A DNA stretch of 64,000 nt. It comes from Fulvimarina sp. GTDB lineage: Bacteria; Pseudomonadota; Alphaproteobacteria; Rhizobiales; Rhizobiaceae. Shown in pieces: positions 17,215 through 26,351 of the stretch. Every line of letters starts with the position of its first letter. Within the stretch, counting starts at the first letter, position 1. The stretch spans positions 16,611 to 80,610 of the forward strand of contig PACL01000007.1 in the NCBI GenBank assembly GCA_002700095.1, given 5' to 3'. The notes under the pieces were generated by a model, which worked only from the letters and a program-made list of their open reading frames with translations, searched no databases and was not told where the DNA came from. Position numbers and translations under genes: made by a program.

Positions 17215-17450
17215 AGCGCGGCGGCATCACCCAATCGGGCTCGATCCATCCTCGCAGCGTGATCGCCGTACTGAACCGTGTGCCGCCCCCGGGAGTCATG
17301 GCCTTGCCGGCAAGGAACGGTTCACCCTGCCGGTAACCAGTTCCCGCTGGCGATGGCGAAGTCCGCCGATCCGTCCAATTGGAGACAATTCGGCAAACGG
17401 ATCAAAAGCCGCCGCCGGCACTCCTGCTGCAAACGCAACAGGAGGCGGCC

Positions 17451-18059
17451 ATGCGGACGCTGACGACCCTCGCAAGGCTCTGCGCCGCATTAGCGCTGGT
17501 GGTGCTGACGCTCGCCGACGCCCATGCGGCCGGCATCGGCGGCCTCGCCCGCTGGCTCGAAGGCGTCGACCTCGTCGAACCCATCGCCGCCCCGCGCATC
17601 GCGTTGCTGCAGCCGACGCTGGCGCCCTTCGCCTACGCCAGGTTCTGCCATGAGAACCCGGCCGACTGCCGGGGCGGCGCGAGCGCCTTCATCGCCATGA
17701 CTCCGCACGCCCGGCGCCTGATCGACGGGGTCAATCGCCAGGTGAACGCCGCCATCGCACCGCGCCACGACCCGGCCGACGTCTGGCTCGCCGATCCCGC
17801 CAGCGGCGACTGCGAGGATTACGCCCTGACCAAGCGCCGGGCGCTGATCCGCGCCGGCTTCCCGGCCTCGGCCCTGTCGATCGCCGTCGCCCGCACGCGG
17901 TTCGGCGAAGGCCACGCCGTGCTGGTGGCACGCACCAGCGCCGGCGACTTCGTCCTCGACAACCGCACCGACCTGCAGCGCGAGTGGCACCGGACGGACC
18001 TCGCCCTGATGAAGATCGCCTCCAGCGAAAATCCCCGGATCTGGTATGCCGTGCGCTGA
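17451..18059 (+). CDS. Transglutaminase-like cysteine peptidase (BTLCP, DUF920 family)
   Basis: 202 residues from ATG 17451, preceded by a strong GGAGG. A signal peptide (about 1-27, ending ADAHAA) sends it to the periplasm. The catalytic triad of the bacterial transglutaminase-like cysteine proteinase family is present: Cys121 in GDCEDYALTKR, His155 in GEGHAVLV and Asp170 in VLDNRTD. The best-studied relative, LapG, cleaves a surface adhesin under c-di-GMP control; most Rhizobiales copies are uncharacterised. The exopolysaccharide locus follows, so a role in surface attachment is plausible but inferred. No LapD partner is adjacent. Confidence 0.88.
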   Translation: MRTLTTLARLCAALALVVLTLADAHAAGIGGLARWLEGVDLVEPIAAPRIALLQPTLAPFAYARFCHENPADCRGGASAFIAMTPHARRLIDGVNRQVNAAIAPRHDPADVWLADPASGDCEDYALTKRRALIRAGFPASALSIAVARTRFGEGHAVLVARTSAGDFVLDNRTDLQREWHRTDLALMKIASSENPRIWYAVR

Positions 18060-18225
18060 GCGGCGGGATGCCGCGCCAGGTCTCGTGAAGTCGCCAGCGC
18101 GCCGCGCCGGGGCCTCGGCGGCCGGACCGGCATCGGCAGCCGCATCGAAGCGGGCATCCAAGCCAGCAGCCAGGAAGGAACGGGCATCTCGGTCGTCGAT
18201 TGCCCTCGTCGGCACGGCCCGGCGC

Positions 18226-18239
18226 GCTTCACGTGAAGC
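18226..18239. promoter_or_regulatory. 14-bp perfect palindrome upstream of a small membrane protein gene
   Basis: GCTTCACGTGAAGC is a perfect inverted repeat in the 243-bp gap between the peptidase gene and the next plus-strand gene, 64 bp before the latter's start. It is operator-like; no regulator can be assigned. Confidence 0.35.
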
Positions 18240-18302
18240 CGGGGAACCGGATCTGAACCTTTCGCATCGATACTGGGAGAGGATGCAGCGACCGAGAGTG
18301 GC

Positions 18303-18629
18303 ATGGGTGACATGATAGTGCTGCTGAGTGCCTCCCTCGCCATCGGCGTCGTCACCGGGCTGTCCGGCGGCCTGCCATGGGCGATCATCCTGTCGCTTTC
18401 CGTTCTCGCCGCCGGCGCGGCGAGCGCCGCCGCCGCCGGCCACGGGCTCGCCGGCACGATCGCCTTCGGCTTTGCGGCACTGGTAGTGTTTCAGGGTTCG
18501 ATGGTGGTGGCAGCGATCCTGCGCGAGACGAGGACGCGCCTTGCCCGCAAGACCGACCGGACCGGTGCGATCTTCAGCCCCCGGCGGACCGACGACGTCA
18601 CCGCCGCCGATTCCCGCCCCTCGCACTGA
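18303..18629 (+). CDS. Small membrane protein of unknown function
   Basis: 108 residues with two to three hydrophobic segments (about 4-46, rich in Leu, Ile, Ala and Gly, and 50-72) followed by a basic, probably cytoplasmic tail, RETRTRLARKTDR. It sits convergent to the exopolysaccharide operon. Small membrane proteins with a similar layout occur near rhizobial exopolysaccharide genes, but no family is recognised here. A second ATG at 18312 is an alternative start. Codon use and membrane pattern support a real gene. Confidence 0.65.
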   Translation: MGDMIVLLSASLAIGVVTGLSGGLPWAIILSLSVLAAGAASAAAAGHGLAGTIAFGFAALVVFQGSMVVAAILRETRTRLARKTDRTGAIFSPRRTDDVTAADSRPSH

Positions 18630-18632
18630 CGC

Positions 18633-18666
18633 GGCGACACACCTGTCGCCAGCCGACGTTGTCGGC
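18633..18666. terminator. Two back-to-back hairpins in a convergent gap
   Basis: GGCGACA/TGTCGCC (18633-18650, 4-nt loop) and GCCGAC/GTCGGC (18652-18666, 3-nt loop) fill the 47-bp gap between convergent genes, consistent with bidirectional termination. Confidence 0.5.
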
Positions 18667-18676
18667 AGGAGAGGTT

Positions 18677-19306
18677 CTAGCGTCCGCTCCCACCGGCCCG
18701 CGCGGCCCGATCTGCCAGCCCCGCGCGATCGGCGGCGAGCAGCGCCGCCAGCGGCCCGCCTTTCCCGTCTCTCCGCTGCCGGTCGTGGAGCCGCTCGGCG
18801 AACCGGATCCGCTGCCTGACGACGAAGGGGGTCGCCGGCGCAAACCGTGCAGAGAGCTGCAGCGCCCGGATCACCTCGCTTCTCGCCATGCCGCCGACCT
18901 GTTGCAGCATGGCGAGATGGAGCCAACCCGCGCCGTCCTGCGGGGCGCAGGCCAAAGCGTGCCTCGCCCGGTCCAGCGCCCCCGCCTGCAGTACCCGCAA
19001 CCGCCCGCGGCTGGCAGTTCCGCTCTCCGCCAACAGATCCAGCCGCGCCAGCTCGAGAACGACGAGGCTGCGCTCCGCCGCGCCGTCGCAGCGTCCCGGC
19101 GGCGCGAGGCCGGAGAGGAACCGGTCGAGCGTGACGGCAGCGCCGTTCCAGGCGGCAGGGTCTCCGAGGACGTTCGCGGCGGCCAGCATCGCCGGCCGCG
19201 TCCGCAAGGCGTCGAGGGGGAGCCAGGCGCTGAGACAGAAGATCCCCAGCCCCAGCACGATCAGCCCGGTGCGCAGCAGCGTCCCCGCCGGCCCCTCGTC
19301 AGGCAT
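18677..19306 (-). CDS. Membrane-anchored helical protein at the end of the exopolysaccharide operon (hypothetical)
   Basis: 209 residues from the ATG at 19306, which overlaps the stop of the Wzc-like gene by 8 bases. One N-terminal membrane segment (LLRTGLIVLGLGIFCLSAW, about 9-27) is followed by an alanine-rich helical region. Repeats such as LDRARHALACAPQDGAGWLHLAMLQ look TPR-like. No known family is recognised. Coupling to the copolymerase suggests a role in polysaccharide assembly or export, for example as a scaffold in the periplasm. A start at 19318 or 19357 is also possible. Confidence 0.7.
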   Translation of the reverse strand: MPDEGPAGTLLRTGLIVLGLGIFCLSAWLPLDALRTRPAMLAAANVLGDPAAWNGAAVTLDRFLSGLAPPGRCDGAAERSLVVLELARLDLLAESGTASRGRLRVLQAGALDRARHALACAPQDGAGWLHLAMLQQVGGMARSEVIRALQLSARFAPATPFVVRQRIRFAERLHDRQRRDGKGGPLAALLAADRAGLADRAARAGGSGR

Positions 19307-21641
19307 AGTATTTCGCATAGGACTGGCCGTAATAGCTGGCGTGGCCATGGCTCTCATAGAGCTTGATCTTCTTTGGATCGACCTTGTTCAGGAGTACGCC
19401 GACGCACATGTCGCTGAGACGCGGATCGTTCCTGAACGCCTCGCGAAGCAGCTTGCGGTCGGTCTTTCCCCATTCGACGACGAAGACCAGGGCGTCCAGC
19501 AGCCGCGCCGCCGCCCGCGCATCGACGACGGCGCCGATCGGCGGCAGGTCGACGAAGATGTAGTCGTAGCGCGTCCCCGCCTCCGCCAGGATCGCCCGCA
19601 TGCGCGGCGATGAGACGAGATCGCCGCTGTGGGTGACCGAGCGCGACGGATAGCTTGCCAGAATGTCGAGGCCGGTCTCGGCTTCCGTGACCACCGCGCT
19701 CCGCCACTCGGCGCGGCCATGGAGCACGTCGACGAGGCCGGTGCCGATGCCCCTCACCGCCCCCCGCGTCAGGCCTGGATTGCGCAGGTCCGCATCGATC
19801 AGCAGCACCTTTGATCCGCTGCTGGCGACGAGCGAGGCGAGGTTCTTGGAGACGGTGGTCTTGCCCTCGTCCGGCAGGATCGAGACCAGGCCCACCACCT
19901 TCGGCTGCTTGCCGCCGATGACGAGGTCGCAGGCGATCTTGGTGGTGCGCAGCGTCTCGGCAAAGCCCGACAGCGGCGCTTCGACCGTCTGGCGCAGCAT
20001 CGGCTGGCGCACCTCCACCACCGGCGCCTCGTCACTGCCGCCGTCCCTTCGGGTCGACCGGGCTCGCGCCCGCTTCACCGGCAGGAGATGCAGCATGCCG
20101 ATGAACTCCACCCCCAGCTCGTCGCGCACCTGATCCCCGGTGCGGAACACCCGGTCGCGGATTTCGGCGAGCGCTCCCAGCCCGCCGCCGCAGGCCGCGC
20201 CGAAGAACACCGCGACGGACAGGACGAGCGTCGCCGTCGGATGGCTCTTGGTGCCGGGCGCCGCCGCCGTCAGGACGCGAGCCTCGGTGATCGGGAAGGA
20301 GTTGCGCTGGGAGGTCTCCTCGTAGCGCGACACCAGCTGGTCGTGGAGCGTGCGGAAGATCGTCGCCTGCCGCTCCAGTTCGCGCAGCTGGTCCTGGCTC
20401 TGGGTCGCCGTCGCCGTCGTCCCCGCCAGCGTCCGGACGTCCGTCTCCAGCGAGGCGACGCGGTTCCGGGCGACCTCGACATTGCTGCGATAGACCTCGG
20501 CGATCCGCTTCAGCTCGTCGAAGATGAGGCGTTCGTACTGGCCCATGTCGCCGGAAAGCTTGATCGCCTGGGTGTGCTGGCGGCCGACGCGCGAGACGAG
20601 ATCCTGATACTGCTTGGAGGCCTCGAGATAGCGCGAGCGCAGGTCGGAGATGATCGCGCTGTTCAGCGACTCGTTGACGGCGGCATCGGTCTCCTTGCCG
20701 TCGATGATCTCCTTGATGCGGCGATAGCGCGCCTCGGCCTCGCCGACATTCGCCCGCGCGGCGATCAGCTGGCCGTTGAGGCCCGTGAGCTGCTGGTCGG
20801 AGAGCAGTTCGCCATTGGCCGACATCAGGTCGTGTTCGCCGCGGAATTTCTGAACCGCGAGTTCGGCGGCCCGTGCCCGCTCTTCGGTGTCGGCGATGCG
20901 CTCCTGCAGCCAGACGCCCGCCCGCCGCGTCGCGTCGTATTTGGCGTTCAGCTTGTCGTCGATATAGGCCTCGGCATAGGCGTTGGCGATCCGCGCCGAG
21001 AGGCCCGGATCGACCGAGGTGAAGACGATGTCGAGGACATGGGTGTGGCCGACCCGCGCGACCGCCAGATTGGCCCGCAGCTTCGCCACGGCGGCGCGGC
21101 GCCCGGCTTCGCCGCCCCCATCGCCAGCCCTGTCGCCGCGGATCGGCGCGACGGGATCGGCGCCAATCGCTCCCGGCACGGCCACAGGCTCCCCGCCGGC
21201 CCCCACCGCCCCTCCGGCATAGTCGACCAGCGCGCCGACGGCGTTCGCCGCCAATGTCAGGACGTTGCCGCCCGCATTGTCGAACAGCGGGTCCTCCATC
21301 AGGGCCAGCCGGTCGATCACCGCCTCGGCGATCCGCTCCGAGCGGAGGATGACAACCTGGCTGTCCACCGTCGCGTCGTCGAAGACGACGTCGGGCATCA
21401 CCGCCGCCTCCTGGGCGCTCTGGGTGTCGCGGGTGTCGATCAGGAGCTGCGTCGAGGAGGTGTAGAAGGGAACGGCCGCGACGAGATAGGCGAGGCCGAA
21501 GAGCCCGCCCGCGATGGCGCAGAGGACGACGAGCCAGGCGCGGCGGCGCACCGCCGCAAGGATCGCCTCGAGATTGGGGCCGTCATCGACGGGCTGCGGC
21601 CCGTATTCCGCCATCGTCAGATTGTGGTGGGTCTGGAGCAT
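19299..21641 (-). CDS. Polysaccharide copolymerase with tyrosine autokinase domain (Wzc/ExoP type)
   Basis: 780 residues. An N-terminal Wzz domain with a first membrane segment at about 35-60 and a long periplasmic coiled-coil region (about 215-450) is followed by a second membrane segment. The cytoplasmic BY-kinase domain has Walker A ILPDEGKTT near 593, Walker A' LLIDADLRNP (613-622) and FVDLPPIG. A tyrosine cluster closes the protein (Tyr762, 770, 771, 775, 778, 779), where Wzc proteins autophosphorylate. It controls chain length and polymerisation of the exopolysaccharide made by the surrounding genes. The start has no clear ribosome site; ATG 21614 is an alternative. Confidence 0.93.
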   Translation of the reverse strand: MLQTHHNLTMAEYGPQPVDDGPNLEAILAAVRRRAWLVVLCAIAGGLFGLAYLVAAVPFYTSSTQLLIDTRDTQSAQEAAVMPDVVFDDATVDSQVVILRSERIAEAVIDRLALMEDPLFDNAGGNVLTLAANAVGALVDYAGGAVGAGGEPVAVPGAIGADPVAPIRGDRAGDGGGEAGRRAAVAKLRANLAVARVGHTHVLDIVFTSVDPGLSARIANAYAEAYIDDKLNAKYDATRRAGVWLQERIADTEERARAAELAVQKFRGEHDLMSANGELLSDQQLTGLNGQLIAARANVGEAEARYRRIKEIIDGKETDAAVNESLNSAIISDLRSRYLEASKQYQDLVSRVGRQHTQAIKLSGDMGQYERLIFDELKRIAEVYRSNVEVARNRVASLETDVRTLAGTTATATQSQDQLRELERQATIFRTLHDQLVSRYEETSQRNSFPITEARVLTAAAPGTKSHPTATLVLSVAVFFGAACGGGLGALAEIRDRVFRTGDQVRDELGVEFIGMLHLLPVKRARARSTRRDGGSDEAPVVEVRQPMLRQTVEAPLSGFAETLRTTKIACDLVIGGKQPKVVGLVSILPDEGKTTVSKNLASLVASSGSKVLLIDADLRNPGLTRGAVRGIGTGLVDVLHGRAEWRSAVVTEAETGLDILASYPSRSVTHSGDLVSSPRMRAILAEAGTRYDYIFVDLPPIGAVVDARAAARLLDALVFVVEWGKTDRKLLREAFRNDPRLSDMCVGVLLNKVDPKKIKLYESHGHASYYGQSYAKYYA

Positions 21642-21746
21642 CGCAGCAAATCCATGAACACGGGAAGGCGTCGAGGCGGCTTGTCGGCCGGGATCTGGCC
21701 CGGCCGGATAGGCGAAGTCTCGGCCGCACGGCGCGCGCCGGAAAAG

Positions 21747-22592
21747 TCAGCGGGTCGGGCTGGTCGGTGCAGTGTCGTCCTCGGTCGCCGCCGCGTCGGC
21801 TGCGAGCCCCGCCAGGAAGCCCGACGAGCCGGCGCCGAGCGCCTCGCCCGCTGCCGCGCCCGGTGCGGCGGCCGCCGGGCCCGAGGCCCCTTCGGCTCCG
21901 GCAGAGCCGCTCCCGGATATCGCGGGGCCGTCGGCGGCGCGGATGATCGCCGCCGGCGCGCTGGCGGGTGGCGGCGGACCGACGTCACCCGGCAGGCGGC
22001 TCAGGGTCGCGGTATCGATGTCGTTCTGCTCGACGCGGAAGGCGATCTGCAGCGTGTCGAGGCCGGAGGCGGCGACGACCTCCTGGAGCTGCGCCGCCCG
22101 TTCCGGCTGGGTCGCGACGAGTTCGAGCGCAGCCTTGGCAAGGCCTCGCCCCATCGCCGCCTGCAGCCGTGGCGGCGCCTCCTTCGCCATGGCGACGATC
22201 TCACCCACAGTCCGCTCGTCGGCCACGGTCAGGCGGCGGACGGCCTCGGTGAGCGCCGGGCCGCCTTGCGGGTGTTGCTCCAGCAGCCCCGCCGGGCGCG
22301 CCAGGAACCGCTCGACCGTTCCGGCAACGGCATCGGCATCGGCAACGGCGGACGCGGCGGCTTCGGGAGCAGTCGCAGCGGTGCCGGAATTTGCGGCCGC
22401 CGGCGCCGCGGATTGCGGGGAGGAAGGCTGAGCCTTAGCCGGACCGCCCCGATCTGCGTCCTGCTCCGCGTCCGTCTCCGCCGGAGCGGCGGGGATCTGC
22501 TGCACCGGTTCCTGGGCCGGCGCTGCCGGAACGGCGACGGCGGAGGCGAACAGGAACGAGCCGAAGACGGCCGGACAATGGACCCATTTCAT
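21747..22592 (-). CDS. Secreted alanine/proline-rich protein in exopolysaccharide operon (hypothetical)
   Basis: 281 residues from ATG 22592, preceded by AAGGAG. A signal peptide (about 1-29, ending PAAPAQ) indicates export. Two low-complexity Ala/Pro/Gly-rich regions (about 30-85 and 195-280) flank a conserved-looking helical core, VERFLARPAGLLEQHPQGG through LVATQPERAAQLQEVVAASG (about 90-170). No family is recognised. It lies between the copolymerase and the polymerase on the same strand, so it probably acts in the periplasm during polymer assembly. The composition makes homology by eye unreliable. Confidence 0.65.
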   Translation of the reverse strand: MKWVHCPAVFGSFLFASAVAVPAAPAQEPVQQIPAAPAETDAEQDADRGGPAKAQPSSPQSAAPAAANSGTAATAPEAAASAVADADAVAGTVERFLARPAGLLEQHPQGGPALTEAVRRLTVADERTVGEIVAMAKEAPPRLQAAMGRGLAKAALELVATQPERAAQLQEVVAASGLDTLQIAFRVEQNDIDTATLSRLPGDVGPPPPASAPAAIIRAADGPAISGSGSAGAEGASGPAAAAPGAAAGEALGAGSSGFLAGLAADAAATEDDTAPTSPTR

Positions 22593-22597
22593 GGCTT

Positions 22598-24028
22598 TCA
22601 GCTCCTTGACGTCAGAGAATAAGTTTCGTGTGCGAAGGCGATGGCCGGCCCAGCACCCGCCATGGGCACGACCGGGCGCAACGCCCGATCCGGCAACCGC
22701 ACCGGCCCGGCCGGCCGGCGTGATGCCAGGAGCGCGAGGTAGATCATCGCCGGATATTGCAGGAACAGGTCGATGCTGAAGACCGCCGCCTGGTTCTCCG
22801 GCACACTCCGCAGCGTCGAGAACACCAGGATGCCGCTGGCGATCATCAGCATCTCGCGGTCGCGGGGGGCAAGGCCGGCATGTCGAAGGTTCGCTAGGAA
22901 GAGCTTGCCCCAGGCCGCCAGCATCGCCAGGACGAAGCCGGCGGCGCCGACGAGGCCACTGCACAAAAGCGCGTAGAGGAGCGCGTTCTGGGCGTTGCCG
23001 ACCTCGGAAAACAGCCGGTCCGCCTGGGGCCCGTAGCCGAAGAGCGGCGCTTCCAGCCAGCGGTCGAGGCCGTTCTCGAAGATGACGTCGCGCCCGCTCA
23101 TGGTAGAGAAGCCCTCGGCGCCCTCGCCGCGGGTGACATGCATCCAGACCTCGGAGACACCGTCCGGGCGCGATGCGAGGACCGCCGCGACGATCGCCGC
23201 CGCAGCCAGCGCCAGCAGGATCTTCTGCAGCTTCTTCGGGCCGAAGGACAGGACGAAGGCCATGGCGCCGGCGAGAGCGAAGATCGACCCGCGCGCCTGC
23301 ATGATCCACAGGACCGCGAGGGATGCCGCGAGCAAGGCGAGGCTCGCGGCGCGTTGCCACGATCGCCGGGTGACGAGAAAGACCAGCCCGACGATCGCCG
23401 GAACCGCGGCCATGCGGGCCATCCCCGTCGACCGGGAGATGGTGTAGCCATGCTCTTCCTGGAACCGGACGACCGCGCCATAGGCCGAGCCGCGGGCATC
23501 GAGAAGCACGTCGCGCGCGAGGAAAAGCAGCGCGACGAGGACGGCGACGGTGGTGATCCATGACAGCCAGTTGAGCCGGCGGGCAAAGCCGAGCGGATCG
23601 GGGCTACGCAGCCCGGCTTCGACGACCGCCAGCGCGGCGATGAAGGCGAACCCCCAATAGGCCTGGCCGAACCAGTTGGCCGATCCGGTCGCGGCCAGCA
23701 GCATCACCAGCCCGTAGAGCCAGAAGCCGGATTCGACGAGGCTCCGCGGCACCCGCCGTCGGCCGGCGAGAAGGCCGAGCAGCGCCAGGACCAGGACGAC
23801 GAGCGGGAACGAGGCCCTGAGCGCGTTGACGCTGGCGGCAAGCCCCGAGCCGAAACCGGCGAAGTTCCACGGCCCGGCATTGATCGACAGCCAGAGCGCC
23901 AGCCAGAGCATCAACGGAAAGCTCAGCCAGGCCCGCAGGCTTCTCCAGGACGCGCCGGCCGGGCGGGCGCCCTGCGGGACGAACGGCTTTGCGGGCACGG
24001 CGACGAAGGGTGCGGCCGCCCGGCTCAT
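22598..24028 (-). CDS. O-antigen polymerase/ligase-like membrane protein (Wzy-type candidate)
   Basis: 476 residues with about ten to twelve hydrophobic segments. A large hydrophilic loop around residues 280-340 contains SGRDVIFENGLDRWLEAPLFGYGPQ, which is the typical region of the O-antigen ligase/Wzy superfamily, where R and G..W..P patterns recur. The start at 24028 overlaps the upstream glycosyltransferase stop (ATGA). It would polymerise repeat units of the exopolysaccharide on the periplasmic face. A second member of the superfamily is encoded at 34780-36195. Confidence 0.82.
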   Translation of the reverse strand: MSRAAAPFVAVPAKPFVPQGARPAGASWRSLRAWLSFPLMLWLALWLSINAGPWNFAGFGSGLAASVNALRASFPLVVLVLALLGLLAGRRRVPRSLVESGFWLYGLVMLLAATGSANWFGQAYWGFAFIAALAVVEAGLRSPDPLGFARRLNWLSWITTVAVLVALLFLARDVLLDARGSAYGAVVRFQEEHGYTISRSTGMARMAAVPAIVGLVFLVTRRSWQRAASLALLAASLAVLWIMQARGSIFALAGAMAFVLSFGPKKLQKILLALAAAAIVAAVLASRPDGVSEVWMHVTRGEGAEGFSTMSGRDVIFENGLDRWLEAPLFGYGPQADRLFSEVGNAQNALLYALLCSGLVGAAGFVLAMLAAWGKLFLANLRHAGLAPRDREMLMIASGILVFSTLRSVPENQAAVFSIDLFLQYPAMIYLALLASRRPAGPVRLPDRALRPVVPMAGAGPAIAFAHETYSLTSRS

Positions 24029-25419
24029 CGCGGCCTCGCGGCGTGCGCTTCGGCGAGAACCGCGGCATAGACCTCCGCGAGCCTCCGACGGTTCGCCGCC
24101 AGGCCGTAGGCTTGGCCCCGCGCGATGGCCCCCTCCGCCAGCGCCTGGCGCCAATCCTCGTCGCGGCCGAGATCCGTCACCGCGTCGCGCAGGCCGGCGA
24201 CGAGGCCGTCGAGGCTGGCGGTCGGGACCTTGATGCCGCAGTGCGGGGTGACGACCTCGGCGAAGCCGCAGTGATCGGGACAGACCACCGGCAGGCCGAG
24301 GGCTAGGCCCTCAAGCAGCACCGTCGAGGTCAGGTCTTTCAGGCTGGTGATCGCCAGGAGATGGCCCGCCTGCATCACCGAGAGCGCACGGTCGCGGGGC
24401 AGCATGCCGTGCCAGACGCAGCGATCGGCCAGACCGCGCTGCTCCGCCAACCGCTGCCATTCGGCCCGCTTCGGTCCGTCGCCGAGAATGTGCAGCTCGA
24501 AGGCGACGTTGCCGCGGATCGGCGCCAGGGCCTCGATCAGGAGGTTGAGCGCCTTGCCGGGCAGATGCAGGCCGCTCCAGACGATCCGCAGCGGCTCATC
24601 CGGCTGGCGCTGCCGGGGCGAGGCCGCGCTGATTTCGACGGGCGCCACCACCTCCGAGATCACCGTGCTGGCCGCGCCATAGAGCGCCGCGATCTCGCCC
24701 CGGATGCTGCCGGTGGCGGCGATCAGGCCGGGGCCAGCCGCCGCTACCGCCCGCCGCGGCGACCGCAGCCAGCGACGCTGGGCCGAATTGACGATGTTGC
24801 GGCCGCCATAATAGATGGCGCCCGCCCGCCCCATCGCCGGCAGCAACCGCCAGGGGGTGTTTTCGAGGCCGCCGATCGGTCCCCAGACGAAGGGCAGCCC
24901 CAGCCGCCAGAGATGGCCGGGAAAGCGGAAGCCGACATAGGTCAGCTGGTGGACGAGGTCGAAGCGTTCCTCGGCCGCAAGGGCCCGGGCGACCCGGTAG
25001 GCGTCGCGCTGCCACTGCGCATAGGCAAGGTTCATCACCGGCTTGGCGAGGGAGTTCTCGATGCGCTTCCACAGCGGCGTCGGCCGGTAGTGGAACGGGC
25101 GGTGCGGGACGTGGACGAAGCGCAGATTGCTCTGGCGCGCCATGGCTCCGGTCGCCGCCTCCCGGACGGCCTCCTGGGCTGCCGCGATGTCCGCCCGGTG
25201 GAAGTCCGCGGTGATGACCGTGACCTTGCCGGCGATGGCGGCGATCGAGCGCGCCCAGTCCCAGCCGACCGCCTCTTCCGAGCCGAGGAACGGGTTGCAG
25301 GCATAGGCCGCGACGAGGACATGGGCCGGCCGCGTCGGCGCCGTCGAGAAAGGCCCGGCCGGCCCGGAGCGGTCAGGCATCGCGAAGCTCGAATGATCCG
25401 AACCGGCATCCATGGTCAT
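24025..25419 (-). CDS. Glycosyltransferase family 4 protein
   Basis: 464 residues from the coupled ATG at 25419 (ATGA overlap with the upstream gene). GT-B fold: an N-terminal domain with CNPFLGSEEAVGWDWA (after which the acceptor-site loop follows) and a C-terminal nucleotide-sugar domain with RIVWSGLHLPGKALNLLIEA, LGDGPKRAEWQRLAEQ and STVLLEGLALGLPVVC, which contains the conserved E-x7-E-like element. It adds a sugar to the lipid-linked repeat unit in the cytoplasm. Donor and linkage are not predictable. Confidence 0.88.
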   Translation of the reverse strand: MTMDAGSDHSSFAMPDRSGPAGPFSTAPTRPAHVLVAAYACNPFLGSEEAVGWDWARSIAAIAGKVTVITADFHRADIAAAQEAVREAATGAMARQSNLRFVHVPHRPFHYRPTPLWKRIENSLAKPVMNLAYAQWQRDAYRVARALAAEERFDLVHQLTYVGFRFPGHLWRLGLPFVWGPIGGLENTPWRLLPAMGRAGAIYYGGRNIVNSAQRRWLRSPRRAVAAAGPGLIAATGSIRGEIAALYGAASTVISEVVAPVEISAASPRQRQPDEPLRIVWSGLHLPGKALNLLIEALAPIRGNVAFELHILGDGPKRAEWQRLAEQRGLADRCVWHGMLPRDRALSVMQAGHLLAITSLKDLTSTVLLEGLALGLPVVCPDHCGFAEVVTPHCGIKVPTASLDGLVAGLRDAVTDLGRDEDWRQALAEGAIARGQAYGLAANRRRLAEVYAAVLAEAHAARPR

Positions 25420-26351
25420 GTCCCGCCGCCGCCAGGGGCGCGGGGCGCGCCGCGCCGGCCGACGACCGCCGCGATCTCCGCGGCGTTGCCCATCAGCCGG
25501 CCGAACTCCTGCCGCTGGCCCGTCGCCGCCTCGGCGCCCGTCATCCCGGCCCGGATCGCCGCTCCCAGCCAGAACCGCCAGCGGGACAGGCCGTGCTTGC
25601 AGACGATGTAGTGACGGTTGCGGATCTCGATCCGGCCGAACCAGAAGCGCGACTTTCGCCCGCCCTTCGCCGGCGCGTGCAGGTAGGCGGCATCGGACAG
25701 GATGACGAAGCGGCCGCGATGGCGGGCCTGCAGGCTGAAATCGAGGTCCTCCAGATAGCTGTAGGCCTCGAAATACTCGTCGAAGCGCAGGTCGCGGATC
25801 GCTTCGGCGCGCCAGACGACGGCGCAGGACGTCAGCCATTCCGCCTCACTCGTCGCGCCGACGCGCAGGGTGCGGGTGTGCCAGCCGGAGGGTGCGACGG
25901 CGGCATTGCGGCTCGAATAGAGGCCGAGTGTCTCCGCCAGCAGGGACGATCGGATGCGGCCATGGCCGCGGCCGGCGTCCTCGTCCTGGGGGTTAAGGCC
26001 GAAGCCGATGATCGCCGGATCGAGGGCCGCCGCCTGCCGGCAGACGATCGCCAGGGCATCGGGATCGAGGGTGACGTCGTCGTCGATCAGGGCGACGAGA
26101 TCGCTGTCGGAAAGGACGACGTCGAGCCCGGCATTGCGCTGGGCGGCGGCCGAGGGCGGCGCGTGATGCAGATAGCGGCAGGCCAGCGGCGACGCCGCGA
26201 CGATGGCGCGGATCTCGCCGGCAAGCCCGCCGTCCGAGCTGTCGACGACGACGATCCGGTCGGGTCGGCGCGTCTGGCCGATAAGGTTGGCGAGGAGCCC
26301 TGCCAGCTCAGCCGGTCGGTTGCGGGTCGGGACGACGATGGCGAGACTCAT
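25416..26351 (-). CDS. Glycosyltransferase family 2 protein
   Basis: 311 residues, GT-A fold. The N-terminal nucleotide-binding strand [19 protein letters not shown], the metal-binding DDD motif in ALIDDDVTLDP, the AAAQRNAGL helix start, and the SYLEDLDFSLQARHRG region (acid ED motif) are all present. It overlaps its neighbours by 4 bases on each side, as in a tightly coupled operon. It is a cytoplasmic or membrane-associated transferase of the exopolysaccharide repeat unit. The sugar specificity is unknown. Confidence 0.9.
   Translation of the reverse strand: MSLAIVVPTRNRPAELAGLLANLIGQTRRPDRIVVVDSSDGGLAGEIRAIVAASPLACRYLHHAPPSAAAQRNAGLDVVLSDSDLVALIDDDVTLDPDALAIVCRQAAALDPAIIGFGLNPQDEDAGRGHGRIRSSLLAETLGLYSSRNAAVAPSGWHTRTLRVGATSEAEWLTSCAVVWRAEAIRDLRFDEYFEAYSYLEDLDFSLQARHRGRFVILSDAAYLHAPAKGGRKSRFWFGRIEIRNRHYIVCKHGLSRWRFWLGAAIRAGMTGAEAATGQRQEFGRLMGNAAEIAAVVGRRGAPRAPGGGGT

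Noticed and set aside
18046..18315. 89-codon plus-strand frame after the BTLCP gene
   Set aside because: Overlaps the peptidase stop, has Ala/Arg low-complexity composition, no ribosome site and no family pattern.
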